NCBI RefSeq assembly: GCF_026239695.1
Contig: NZ_JAPIVS010000001.1
Location: 682,001 to 746,000, forward strand
Length of the DNA stretch: 64,000 bases
Direction: 5' to 3'
Source: Pedobacter sp. MC2016-15
GTDB lineage: Bacteria; Bacteroidota; Bacteroidia; Sphingobacteriales; Sphingobacteriaceae
Shown here: in pieces, positions 55,254 through 63,500 of the stretch
Position numbering within the stretch: position 1 is the first letter of the stretch
How the letters are laid out: each line of letters opens with the position of its first letter
The notes under the pieces: model-generated
Databases searched by the model: none
Seen by the model: the letters and a program-made list of their open reading frames with translations, nothing else
What the model was told of the DNA's origin: nothing
Program-made: the position numbers and the translations under genes

Positions 55254-56636
55254 ATGTTATACGCAGTAGTAGATATTGAAACCACAGGCGGCTTCGCTTC
55301 CGGCAATGGAATTACCGAGATTTCCATCCTTGTTCATGATGGTTCAAAGGTTATAGAATCTTTTGAAACACTGATCAACCCGGAGCAGGAAATTCCTTTT
55401 TATATAGAAAGTCTTACCGGCATCAGTAATGACATGGTTCTCAATGCGCCATTGTTTGCGGACGTTGCTCCAAAAATCTATGAGATGCTGCATGATAAGG
55501 TATTCGTTGCGCATAATGTCAATTTCGATTTCTCCTTTGTGCGGCATCAGCTGGCACAAAGTCGCTTCAATCTGGTGTCAAAAAAGCTATGTACAGTACG
55601 AATGAGCAGGAAGATTATTCCAGGTCATAGCTCGTACAGTCTCGGAAAATTGTGTCAGGCACTGCGGATTCCGCTGAATGATCGTCACCGTGCCGGTGGA
55701 GATGCCGCTGCAACCGCATTGCTGCTGAGCCTTCTGCTGGAAAACGATACGGAGGGACTGATCTCACAGTCTTTGCATAAGGCCTCAAAGGAGCAGGTTT
55801 TACCGGCCAATTTATCAAGGTCTGCCATAGATGCCCTGCCCTCCAACCCCGGAGTTTATTATTTTAAAGATAATAAGGGTAAAATCATCTATATCGGCAA
55901 AGCCGTAAATATCAAAAAACGAGTATGCTCACATTTTTCAGGAAACAGCATCAAGAAACAGCGACAGGAATTTCTTAAAAATATCCATCAGATTGATTTC
56001 ACGATCTGCGGAACTGAACTGATGGCGCTGATCCTTGAGGCTGCAGAAATTCAAAAGTACTGGCCCGAGAATAACCGTGCGCTGAAGCGTTTTGAACAGA
56101 AGTATGCTCTTTATACTTTTGAAGATCAGAAGGGCTACATGCGGCTGGGTATTGATAAATATAAAAAGAACACCAATGCGCTGTTCACCTTCAACAGCTT
56201 ACTGGCAGGTCAGAGCATGTTGAGAGGCATGATTACAGAGCATGAGCTGTGTGAAAAGCTATGTTTTATTCAGAAGAACAGGGCTTCATGCACCGCTGTG
56301 GATACCGGCAATTGTCATGGGGCCTGCCAGGGGCTGGAACATCCCTACAGCTACAACACCCGGGTGAAAGCTGCTGTAGCGCATTTAAAATCCACCCTAC
56401 CCTCCTTTGCCTTGATTGATTCTGGCAGAAATGAAGATGAACAGAGCTGTTTGTGGGTAGAAGAAGGAAAATTTTATGGTATGGGGTATATTTCTTTCCA
56501 TACTGATGTCAGCGACATGGAAAGTTTGAAGTCCTGCCTAGAGCCTTATCCTTCAAATGATTATATTTTGAATATGGTTTTAGATTATGCCGAAATGAAT
56601 CCCGGCAAGAAGATCATGAGTCTCAAAGAAGCATAA
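55254..56636 (+). CDS. DnaQ-like exonuclease fused to a GIY-YIG (UvrC/Cho-like) nuclease
   Basis: The 460-residue protein joins two nucleases. Residues about 1-165 form a DEDDh exonuclease (VVDIETTGG; HNVNFDFSFV; HRAGGDAAAT). From about 190 a GIY-YIG domain starts (PGVYYFKDNKGKIIYIGKAV), with the catalytic Arg in KKRV. A C-terminal Cys cluster (RASCTAVDTGNCHGACQG) resembles the UvrC N-terminal half. It therefore resembles the PolIII-epsilon/Cho fusions known from several phyla. A DNA-repair role, such as 3' incision followed by exonucleolytic trimming, is inferred. It lies immediately upstream of tRNA-Arg. Confidence 0.88.
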   Translation: MLYAVVDIETTGGFASGNGITEISILVHDGSKVIESFETLINPEQEIPFYIESLTGISNDMVLNAPLFADVAPKIYEMLHDKVFVAHNVNFDFSFVRHQLAQSRFNLVSKKLCTVRMSRKIIPGHSSYSLGKLCQALRIPLNDRHRAGGDAAATALLLSLLLENDTEGLISQSLHKASKEQVLPANLSRSAIDALPSNPGVYYFKDNKGKIIYIGKAVNIKKRVCSHFSGNSIKKQRQEFLKNIHQIDFTICGTELMALILEAAEIQKYWPENNRALKRFEQKYALYTFEDQKGYMRLGIDKYKKNTNALFTFNSLLAGQSMLRGMITEHELCEKLCFIQKNRASCTAVDTGNCHGACQGLEHPYSYNTRVKAAVAHLKSTLPSFALIDSGRNEDEQSCLWVEEGKFYGMGYISFHTDVSDMESLKSCLEPYPSNDYILNMVLDYAEMNPGKKIMSLKEA

Positions 56637-56659
56637 TTATGATATTATTTTAAAATAGA

Positions 56660-56691
56660 TTTGCTGATATTCCACATTAATTCTATCTTTG
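56660..56691 (+). promoter_or_regulatory. promoter of tRNA-Arg
   Basis: TTTG (56660-56663), a 20-bp spacer and TATCTTTG (56684-56691) match the full Bacteroidota consensus, with the expected start about 15 bp before the mature tRNA. Confidence 0.8.
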
Positions 56692-56712
56692 GCGCTCCTA
56701 ACAGGGAAATAC

Positions 56713-56789
56713 GCATCCATAGCTCAGCTGGATAGAGCAACGGTTTTCTAAACCGTAGGTCATAGGTTCGAATCCTATTGGGTGTACCA
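56713..56789 (+). tRNA. tRNA-Arg (anticodon UCU)
   Basis: The 77-nt gene folds as a cloverleaf: acceptor GCATCCA/TGGGTGT (with two G-U pairs), D arm AGCTCAGCTGGATAGAGC, anticodon stem ACGGT/ACCGT with loop TTTCTAA, so anticodon TCT, and T arm ATAGG-TTCGAAT-CCTAT. CCA is encoded. The 3' end is the target of an integration event (see the mobile element) and is duplicated 1.6 kb downstream. Confidence 0.97.
56771..56787 (+). repeat. att-like direct repeat, copy within tRNA-Arg
   Basis: AATCCTATTGGGTGTAC, matching 58372-58388 exactly over 17 bp, covers the T-arm 3' side, acceptor strand and start of CCA. Confidence 0.85.
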
Positions 56790-56790
56790 T

Positions 56791-56834
56791 ACAGGAGTCA
56801 GTTCGTTTTTTCGACTTGACTCCTGTTTTTTTTT
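56791..56834 (+). terminator. terminator of tRNA-Arg supplied with the inserted DNA
   Basis: ACAGGAGTCA (56791-56800) and TGACTCCTGT (56817-56826) form a perfect 10-bp stem followed by a long T-run, right after the tRNA. Confidence 0.9.
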
Positions 56835-57018
56835 GAGGTAATTCCTTGTTTATGAAGTAGATCAGTGAGGCTGCTTCATTCACGCGGGTGGTTCGATGTA
56901 CAAGATGAATATATCTATATATTTTCTCATCAAACTTCACCTTTTCACAAACAAACATTTTACGTATCCGCGGTGCCTTTATGTATTGTGATATTCGTGA
57001 CTATCCCATATTAAGTTA

Positions 57019-57089
57019 CCTTGACTAAAAATATCCATAGTCAAGGTAAAACACATTTCCCTTGACTATGGATATTTTTAGTAAATTTG
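57019..57089 (+). promoter_or_regulatory. fic promoter embedded in inverted-repeat operator
   Basis: CCTTGACTA occurs three times: direct at 57019-57027, inverted at 57038-57046 and direct at 57060-57068. The stretch 57024-57046 is an exact 23-bp reverse complement of 57060-57082. The TTG of the third copy (57062-57064), a 17-bp spacer and TAAATTTG (57082-57089) make a consensus Bacteroidota promoter. The -7 box ends 6 bp before the fic ATG, so the transcript is almost leaderless. A repressor bound here would block the -33 element directly. Confidence 0.75.
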
Positions 57090-57095
57090 TAGTGT

Positions 57096-58232
57096 ATGAA
57101 TTTAAGGGATCATCAATCAGGAATATTTACTAAACAATTTGGCTACAAAAGCTTTTCTCCTAATTCAATTAATTTTGAGTGGAATATAAATAGTCCAGAA
57201 ATCAATACGTTGTTAGAAGATGCTAATCTCCATTTAGGGGAGCTCAATGCTTTTTCTAGTTTTGTCCCGGATGTGAACGTATTTATCAGAATGCATATCG
57301 TGAAGGAAGCAACCCAATCAAGTCGTATCGAAGGAACCCGCACGAGAATGGATGAAGCTGTGCTGGAAGCAAAAGATATTAGCCCAGAATCTAAAGATGA
57401 TTGGCAGGAAGTGCAAAATTATATTGAAGCTATTAACTTTTCGATTGACCAACTGGAAAAGTTACCCCTATCTTCCAGATTAATAAAAGATGCGCATAAA
57501 ATATTATTGAAGGGTGTGCGCGGGAAAAATAAACTTCCTGGGGAATTTAGAAGCAGTCAAAATTGGATAGGTGGAGCATCAATAAACGATGCTTCATTTA
57601 TACCGCCCCATTTTTCTCAAGTTGACGAATGTATAAGCGACCTGGAAAAGTTCTTGAATAATGATCAGATTAAAGTACCACATTTAATTAGAATAGGAAT
57701 AGCTCATTATCAATTTGAAGCAATCCATCCTTTTTTAGACGGGAATGGAAGGATCGGCAGGCTATTAGTCACACTTTACTTGATAAACCAAAAAGTCCTT
57801 ACCAAACCAACATTATATTTATCTGATTTTATAGAAAAGCACAGGTCTATATATTACGATAATTTAATGGGCGTGTCGATACATAACAATCTGGAACAAT
57901 GGCTAAAGTTTTTCCTTGTTGGCATTATAGAAACAGCAAAAAATGCAATCCTGACATTTACAAAAATTATCGCCCTCAGAGATCAGGTTGAAAAAGATAC
58001 AATAATGTCATTGGGAAAAAAATTGCCGAATGCAAGAGCATTGCTTCAATTCCTTTACAGCAAACCAGTAATTACCGTCTCAGATGTCATTGAGGTATTA
58101 AATACCAGTAAACAAAGTGCAAATGCCTTAATTAAAGACTTTTGCAACTTGGGTATTCTAACTGAACAAACTGGATATAAACGGAATCGCATATTTACTT
58201 TCACAGAATATTTGAAATTATTTCAGGAGTGA
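57096..58232 (+). CDS. Fic family AMP transferase with C-terminal winged helix
   Basis: The 378-residue protein has the Fic catalytic motif HPFLDGNGRIGR at residues 211-222, with the His, Asp and two Arg intact. An N-terminal inhibitory helix motif SSRIEG at 75-80 (S/T-xxx-E-G/N) identifies a class II, self-inhibited enzyme. A winged-helix-like domain fills about residues 305-378 (ALLQFLYSKPVITVSDVIEVL; SKQSANALIKDFCNLGILTE). Fic enzymes usually attach AMP to Ser, Thr or Tyr of a target. The HTH and the inverted repeats right at the promoter suggest self-regulation. It sits alone inside the tRNA-flanked insert. Confidence 0.93.
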   Translation: MNLRDHQSGIFTKQFGYKSFSPNSINFEWNINSPEINTLLEDANLHLGELNAFSSFVPDVNVFIRMHIVKEATQSSRIEGTRTRMDEAVLEAKDISPESKDDWQEVQNYIEAINFSIDQLEKLPLSSRLIKDAHKILLKGVRGKNKLPGEFRSSQNWIGGASINDASFIPPHFSQVDECISDLEKFLNNDQIKVPHLIRIGIAHYQFEAIHPFLDGNGRIGRLLVTLYLINQKVLTKPTLYLSDFIEKHRSIYYDNLMGVSIHNNLEQWLKFFLVGIIETAKNAILTFTKIIALRDQVEKDTIMSLGKKLPNARALLQFLYSKPVITVSDVIEVLNTSKQSANALIKDFCNLGILTEQTGYKRNRIFTFTEYLKLFQE

Positions 58233-58312
58233 CCAAGTTTAAATCCTATTTGCTGGGACTGATTGCGTCATTAACAACGTCCTTAATAGTTCACTCATAC
58301 AGAGGGTGGTAA
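58229..58312 (+). CDS. possible 27-residue hydrophobic peptide coupled to fic
   Basis: A GTG overlapping the fic stop codon opens a frame of 27 codons ending with TAA at 58310. The peptide begins TKFKSYLLGLIASLTTSLIV, a basic start followed by a single membrane-spanning stretch, and ends HSYRGW. The overlap would allow re-initiation. It is short and could be chance; there is no independent evidence of expression. Confidence 0.25.
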   Translation: MTKFKSYLLGLIASLTTSLIVHSYRGW

Positions 58313-58371
58313 AAATTCATGTAATGATATCAGATAATTTCCTCAAATCCTCAACAAACTGGTTCGATATT

Positions 58372-58388
58372 AATCCTATTGGGTGTAC
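58372..58388 (+). repeat. att-like direct repeat, displaced tRNA 3' end
   Basis: AATCCTATTGGGTGTAC is identical to 56771-56787. Seven more bases (GGTTCGA, 58361-58367) also match the tRNA T-loop, separated here by a 5-bp insertion (TATTA). Unlike the intact tRNA copy it lacks a second C for CCA. Confidence 0.85.
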
Positions 58389-58393
58389 ATCTT

Positions 58394-58428
58394 AAAAGCA
58401 GCTTCTAAAAAAATAGTAGCTGCTTTTT
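58394..58428. terminator. original tRNA-Arg terminator, also serving doxX
   Basis: AAAAGCAGCT (58394-58403) pairs with AGCTGCTTTT (from 58418), followed by T. It directly follows the displaced tRNA end, so it was probably the terminator of the tRNA before insertion; it also lies just after the - strand doxX stop. Confidence 0.75.
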
Positions 58429-58443
58429 TTTATGCTTTCCTTT

Positions 58444-58899
58444 TTATTCTTGCAGCTGCGCCCTTTTCTTCATGGCATGGTCTACAGAGTAAGGTCCCGA
58501 ACCTGTTACCCAAAACAGAACAAGTAATAACAGAACGATCAAAGACAGCCATAACTCTGAGTTTAACATGCTGAAACCTCTTGATACATTCACAAAGAAT
58601 ACAGCCACCAGAAGAATAGGAATCTGCATGACCGCAGAAAAGCGCGTCAGCAAACCGATGGCAATCAGGATTCCGCCCACGAGATGTACAAAACCGGCAA
58701 TGTGAATGACCACACTGGCCATTAAGCCAGAAAAACCAAACACACTCTTCTCCAGCAGGAATTCCTGCAGTACCTGCGTGTTGCTTACAATTGCAATCCC
58801 TTTGCAAAAAATAAGAATTCCTAATCCAATGCGAACAATGTCCAGCGCTTTAGTGGTATGCAGATCGCCCCAGCGCTCAATTTTTTGAATAACAGTCAT
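58444..58899 (-). CDS. DoxX-family membrane protein
   Basis: The 151-residue protein has four hydrophobic segments (about 20-40, 60-80, 85-105, 115-135) and the DoxX-like stretch DIVRIGLGILIFCKGIAIV and HLVGGILIAIGLLTRFSAV. DoxX-like proteins are inner-membrane oxidoreductase partners of uncertain role. The start at the ATG giving MTVIQKIERWGDL is supported by a short amphipathic start common in this group. Monocistronic. Confidence 0.82.
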   Translation of the reverse strand: MTVIQKIERWGDLHTTKALDIVRIGLGILIFCKGIAIVSNTQVLQEFLLEKSVFGFSGLMASVVIHIAGFVHLVGGILIAIGLLTRFSAVMQIPILLVAVFFVNVSRGFSMLNSELWLSLIVLLLLVLFWVTGSGPYSVDHAMKKRAQLQE

Positions 58900-59041
58900 G
58901 ATAGTTCCTCCTGTTTATAATTGGTATATTAAAGCTACAAACAAATTATAAGAATATCAATAGTAACACGCTAAGAATCAATCCTTTTATTAAACCCTGT
59001 AACTAATTAACCCATTTGCTATCTAATGATAAAAACCAACC

Positions 59042-59410
59042 ATGAACTTTATAGGCAATATTCTCTGGATTATCTTTGGCGGAATCTTTATCTTTTTCGA
59101 ATATCTGATCGGAGGATTTATCTTATGCCTCACCATTGTTGGCATTCCCTTTGGCCTGCAATGTTTTAAATTTGCCTTCGTAGGCCTTGCCCCTTTTGGG
59201 ATCAGGATCACAGATACTTCTTCTAATACTGGCTGCCTCTCCACTGTAATGAACATCATCTGGCTGTTATGCGGAGGGATATGGATTGCATTGACCCATT
59301 TGTTCTTCGGCATATTGCTTTGCATCACCATTGTAGGTATCCCTTTCGGACGCCAGCACTTTAAACTGATGAATCTTGCTTTTAGTCCTTTCGGGAAGTC
59401 GATCAGCTAA
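59042..59410 (+). CDS. YccF domain inner-membrane protein
   Basis: The 122-residue protein has two copies of the YccF repeat, each an ILWIIFGGIFI-type helix followed by a LCLTIVGIPFGLQCFK or LCITIVGIPFGRQHFK block, which is the family's signature. It would be a four-helix inner-membrane protein. Family function is not well established. It has no close neighbours. Confidence 0.88.
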   Translation: MNFIGNILWIIFGGIFIFFEYLIGGFILCLTIVGIPFGLQCFKFAFVGLAPFGIRITDTSSNTGCLSTVMNIIWLLCGGIWIALTHLFFGILLCITIVGIPFGRQHFKLMNLAFSPFGKSIS

Positions 59411-59495
59411 TTTAACCCACGGATTTTTTCTTCATCAATAGTCTTTTCCGAAAGATTGTTTAGGTTTACCACATACCATCAAATCCGGGTCATTT

Positions 59496-60539
59496 ATGCT
59501 GAACAAAATACTTCCTTTATACGGCATTGATCCATCTGCATCAGAGATCAAAGCATTTGGCGACGGCCTGATTAACCACACCTGGATAGTCAAGACTGAT
59601 ACCGGAAGATTTATTTTGCAACAGGTAAACCATCAGGTGTTTAAAAAACCTTTTGATATAGATCATAACATCAGGCTGCTCAAAGAATACCTTGACACTG
59701 TCTACCCTGATTATCTTTTTATAGCAGCAGAAAAAGATCTGTCGGGAAAATCTATGCTGCAAATCGAAGGAGCATATTTCAGACTGTTCAGGTTTGTAGA
59801 AACATCTCATTCCCTGAATGTTGCAGAACACCCTGAACAAGCATTTGAAGCTGCGGGGCAATTTGGAAAGTTCAGCCGGCTCCTGAGCGGTTTCGATGCC
59901 AGTCAATTACGCGCAACCCTGCCGGATTTTCACAATCTGAGTCTTCGCTACCAGCAATTCCTCCATGCATGCGACCATCCTGTATCGGCTGAAAGGAAAA
60001 AGATTGCTGCAAAGCTGATCTCCTGCATCATTGAAAATAAAGATATCGTGGAGACCTTTGAACAGATCAGCACTGGAAATGAGATCCCCTTGCGCGTAAT
60101 TCATCATGATACCAAAATCAGCAACGTCCTTTTTGATGCACAGGAAAAAGGTCTTTGCGTTATCGACCTCGATACGGTGATGCCCGGATACTTTATCTCT
60201 GATGTCGGCGATATGATTCGTACCTATGTATGCCCGGTAAGTGAGGAAGAAACCGATATGGGAAAGATTGAAGTACGAATCGACTTTTATCATGCGATTT
60301 ACAAGGGATACACAGCAGAAATGGGAAATACCCTTAACGACAATGAAGCATCCTATTTTTTCTATGCCGGCAAGTTCCTGATCTACATGCAGGCCCTTCG
60401 CTTTTTGACGGATTATCTTCTGGACGATGTGTATTATGGCTCCAGGTATGAGGGACACAACCTAAACCGTGCAAAAAACCAATTGGTGCTGCTGAAAAGA
60501 TATATGGAAAAAGAAGAGCTACTTAAAAGTCAACCTTAG
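59496..60539 (+). CDS. phosphotransferase, N-acetylhexosamine kinase-like
   Basis: The 347-residue protein kinase-fold sugar kinase is of the APH superfamily. It has GDGLINHTWIV at the N-terminal glycine-loop, the catalytic loop VIHHDTKISNVLFD and the metal Asp in VIDLDTVMPGYFISDVGD. This pattern resembles NahK-type N-acetylhexosamine 1-kinases (HNDPK-like loops), and similar Bacteroidota genes are often labelled aminoglycoside phosphotransferase. Hexosamine salvage is the likely role; antibiotic resistance is not indicated. Its 3' end overlaps the convergent kinase gene by 21 bp. Confidence 0.8.
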   Translation: MLNKILPLYGIDPSASEIKAFGDGLINHTWIVKTDTGRFILQQVNHQVFKKPFDIDHNIRLLKEYLDTVYPDYLFIAAEKDLSGKSMLQIEGAYFRLFRFVETSHSLNVAEHPEQAFEAAGQFGKFSRLLSGFDASQLRATLPDFHNLSLRYQQFLHACDHPVSAERKKIAAKLISCIIENKDIVETFEQISTGNEIPLRVIHHDTKISNVLFDAQEKGLCVIDLDTVMPGYFISDVGDMIRTYVCPVSEEETDMGKIEVRIDFYHAIYKGYTAEMGNTLNDNEASYFFYAGKFLIYMQALRFLTDYLLDDVYYGSRYEGHNLNRAKNQLVLLKRYMEKEELLKSQP

Positions 60540-63500
60540 GGTAGTTCCCGCTCCCGGGCTGCTGATGATATGTAATTCCCCCATCAGCTCTGCGGCCCTG
60601 CTCCTGATATTGTTCAGTCCATTTCCTGAAAGGGAATCCGACTGATCAGACACCACTGCATCCACATCATACCCTTCTCCGTCATCAGTAACTGAGATAT
60701 CAAATACTGCTTTCCTGAGCTTTATGTCTACAGTGATTGATGTACATCCGGAATGTTTTACCGCATTGTTAATCGCTTCTTTGAGAATAAGATATAAGTT
60801 CTTGCGCAAAGTCATCTCCAGACTGATATCCATCAGCTTTTCATCAGCATTCAGCTTATACAGGATATCACTGGCAGCACACAGGGGCCGGGCATATGAA
60901 TTGATACGCTGGATGATACTACCCATGTTATCATTTTTGGAATTGACTGCCCAAACGGTATCCCCCATTTCACTGATCATTTCGATAGCAGTGGTTCCTA
61001 TCGTCTGTAACACCTTTACCAGCTGACTTCCCTTATCCTGCTCCTGGTAGATTTTGGCGACCTCACTGTATACTGAAATGCTGCTCAGCGTAGATCCGAT
61101 ATTATCATGCAAATCCTGTGCGATCTGGTTCCTGACCAGCTGTTGCCGGTAAATCTCCCTGATCCTGTAACTGTAGATGCCATAGATGATCAGTGCCAGG
61201 AATGACACTACAATCAGGAAAAACCACCAGGTCAACCAAAAAGGAGGAGCAATAGCAATCACCACAGCACTATACTTGCTCAGGGGACTTCCCTTCCAGT
61301 TACCTGCCCTCACTTTAAACGTATACTTACCACTTTTCAGATTGGAGTAGCTCGCCACATTTTGCTTGCCTGAGCTGATCCAGTTACGGTCTATTCCTTC
61401 CAGCATATACTCATACTGAATGTTCTCTCCCGAAAACTCAGGAGCAGAAAACTCAAATGAGAAATAATTCTGCTCATGGCTCAATCTGACGATTTTTTCA
61501 ATCAGCATCTCGTTGTAGGAGACATTAAAAATCTTAAAATCGGTAAAGAAAATCTGCGGTTGATTGTCGATCAAAGCCACAGCATCCGGGTTGAAAGCGA
61601 CGTAATAATTATCCCCCGCAGCATACATATTTCTCTGGTTATCCTTGTAGATATACCCTTTTACGCCATCTGATATCCGCAGGCCTGGCAGGTCATAACA
61701 GCTGTAATTTTTCTTTAAGGGGTCATACCGGTGAAAATGTCCGTTACAGATCATCCATAAGTTTCCGCGAATATCCAGCTGTAAGCCTTCGCTGAGGTTG
61801 CTCGACTCGCTGATGTGGGTAAATTTGCCTGAACGCGGGTTTAAATAGTTTAAGCCTCCTCCATAAGTGCTTACCCAATAATTTCCTTTGACATCTTCTT
61901 TGATATCAAAAACGTCATTACTACTGATCGTCGCTTTGTCCTGAAGATCATAGGTATGGTAGCTGACCGGCCCGGTATTGCCTTGCCGGTTACCCAGCCC
62001 TTGTCTGGTAGTAGCCAGCCAGGTGAGCCCCTGACTGTCCTTATAAATTTTCCGGATCAGGTTATCTTTGATATTCAGCTCCTTAACAATGTCCTTTCGC
62101 TCGGTTTTTCTGGAAAACCATTGCTGAAGCGTAAAATCATAATAAGTCAGATAATGTCCGTATGGAGATACCAGCAATACAGGATGCTGATCTATCGTAT
62201 CCCGTACAATGGAGACGATTCTGGAACTGATGATCTTTTTCATCACCGGATCCTTCAGCGTATTTGGCAGCAGGCTCAGTTTATTGCGAAGCTGATCATA
62301 GCGAAACAGCGTATAATCAGTACCCAGGTAAAAAGATCCGTCCTGGTCAGCAAAAAATTTGGTAACCGACAGCTGCTGCCCTTTATAGACGATTTTGCGA
62401 TGCTCGAAACCCGCTGAGCCGGGCGACTTGATATAAATTCCTGCACTTGTCCCGATCCAGAGTCTTGACTGTTTATCCTTGTAAAAATCATAGATTTTTA
62501 TGGGCTGATCAGTATCCGGCAGATAATTAAAGGTAAAAGGAGAAAAGAGAGAATTGAGCATGCTTACGCCATTATTGGTACCTATCCAGATAATCCCTTG
62601 CCTGTCCCTGTAGATCACATTGACCTGGTCATCACTCAGTGATCCGGGCTTAAGAGGATCGTGCCGGTAACTGGTAAACTGCCCACTGTCTTTATTGTAC
62701 ACCATGACGCCGGTATTCTTTCCCGCCATCCACACCTGTTGATTTTCATCTTCGGCGAAAGAAACATAATCATCCGGAACGACACCCTTCATACCCTGTG
62801 AAGGCAGGATAGCTTTAAAAACCCCACTTCCTGCACGCTGGTGGTAGACCAGCTTGTCCCAGCTGCCATACCAGAGGTCGTACTCATGATCCCTGAAGAT
62901 TGCTGCGATACTGGCATGTGGCAATTTAGCGTACAAGTTTTTATAGGGTTCATCGTACTTAAAACCAAGCGTACGGGTGTTAATACTCAGCAGTCCACCT
63001 CCTGCCCTGCCTACCCGCAGGGTGTCATTGGTATCCATCAACAATGTCAGAATACCTGAGGTACCGGATTTTACCGGCGTATCAAATCTTCCGCTTTGTT
63101 TATTCAGGCGGACGACATAGCTGTTGCTGGTTGCCAGCCACAGTTTTCCGCTACGGTCTTCAACAATTTTTTTTATGGCATCTTCGGGGATACTTTTGGG
63201 ATCATGGGCATTGTGTCTGAACTGTCTGAACTGCCGGGAAACAGGCTGACGGTAATCATACCTGCTGATTCCCCCATCTGCAGTAGCAATCCATAAAATA
63301 CCCTCTTTATCTTCATAAAGGTCAGTGATGATATTTCCGGACAAGACAGTCTTATCATTGGGCTTACTTTTAAAAACAACATAATATTTACCGTCAAAAC
63401 GAGTCAGCCCATCTTCTGTCCCAAACCAGATAAAACCTCTGTGATCTTTGAGAATACAGTTCACTTTATTATGTGACAGCCCATTTTCTGTCTTTATCGT

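Larger units (their letters stand above)
56771..58388. mobile_element. integrase-less mini-island carrying fic, inserted at tRNA-Arg(UCU)
   Basis: The last part of the tRNA (AATCCTATTGGGTGTAC, 56771-56787) is repeated exactly at 58372-58388, bracketing about 1.6 kb. This is the classic footprint of site-specific integration into a tRNA 3' end, with the tRNA restored by the element's copy. The insert holds a new terminator, a fic gene with a complex operator and a possible small ORF. It contains no integrase, excisionase or transposase, so it is either a remnant or is mobilised in trans. By eye it is more AT-rich than its flanks. Inference from repeats and content. Confidence 0.8.

Noticed and set aside
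56698..56958. 86-residue - strand open frame across tRNA-Arg
   Set aside because: Its C-terminal part (IGFEPMTYGLENRCSIQLSY) is the well-known spurious translation of antisense tRNA. The N-terminal 50 residues have no recognisable domain.
58242..58252. Third partial copy of the att core (AATCCTATT) just after fic
   Set aside because: Only nine bases match and the following sequence diverges; chance is likely in AT-rich DNA.
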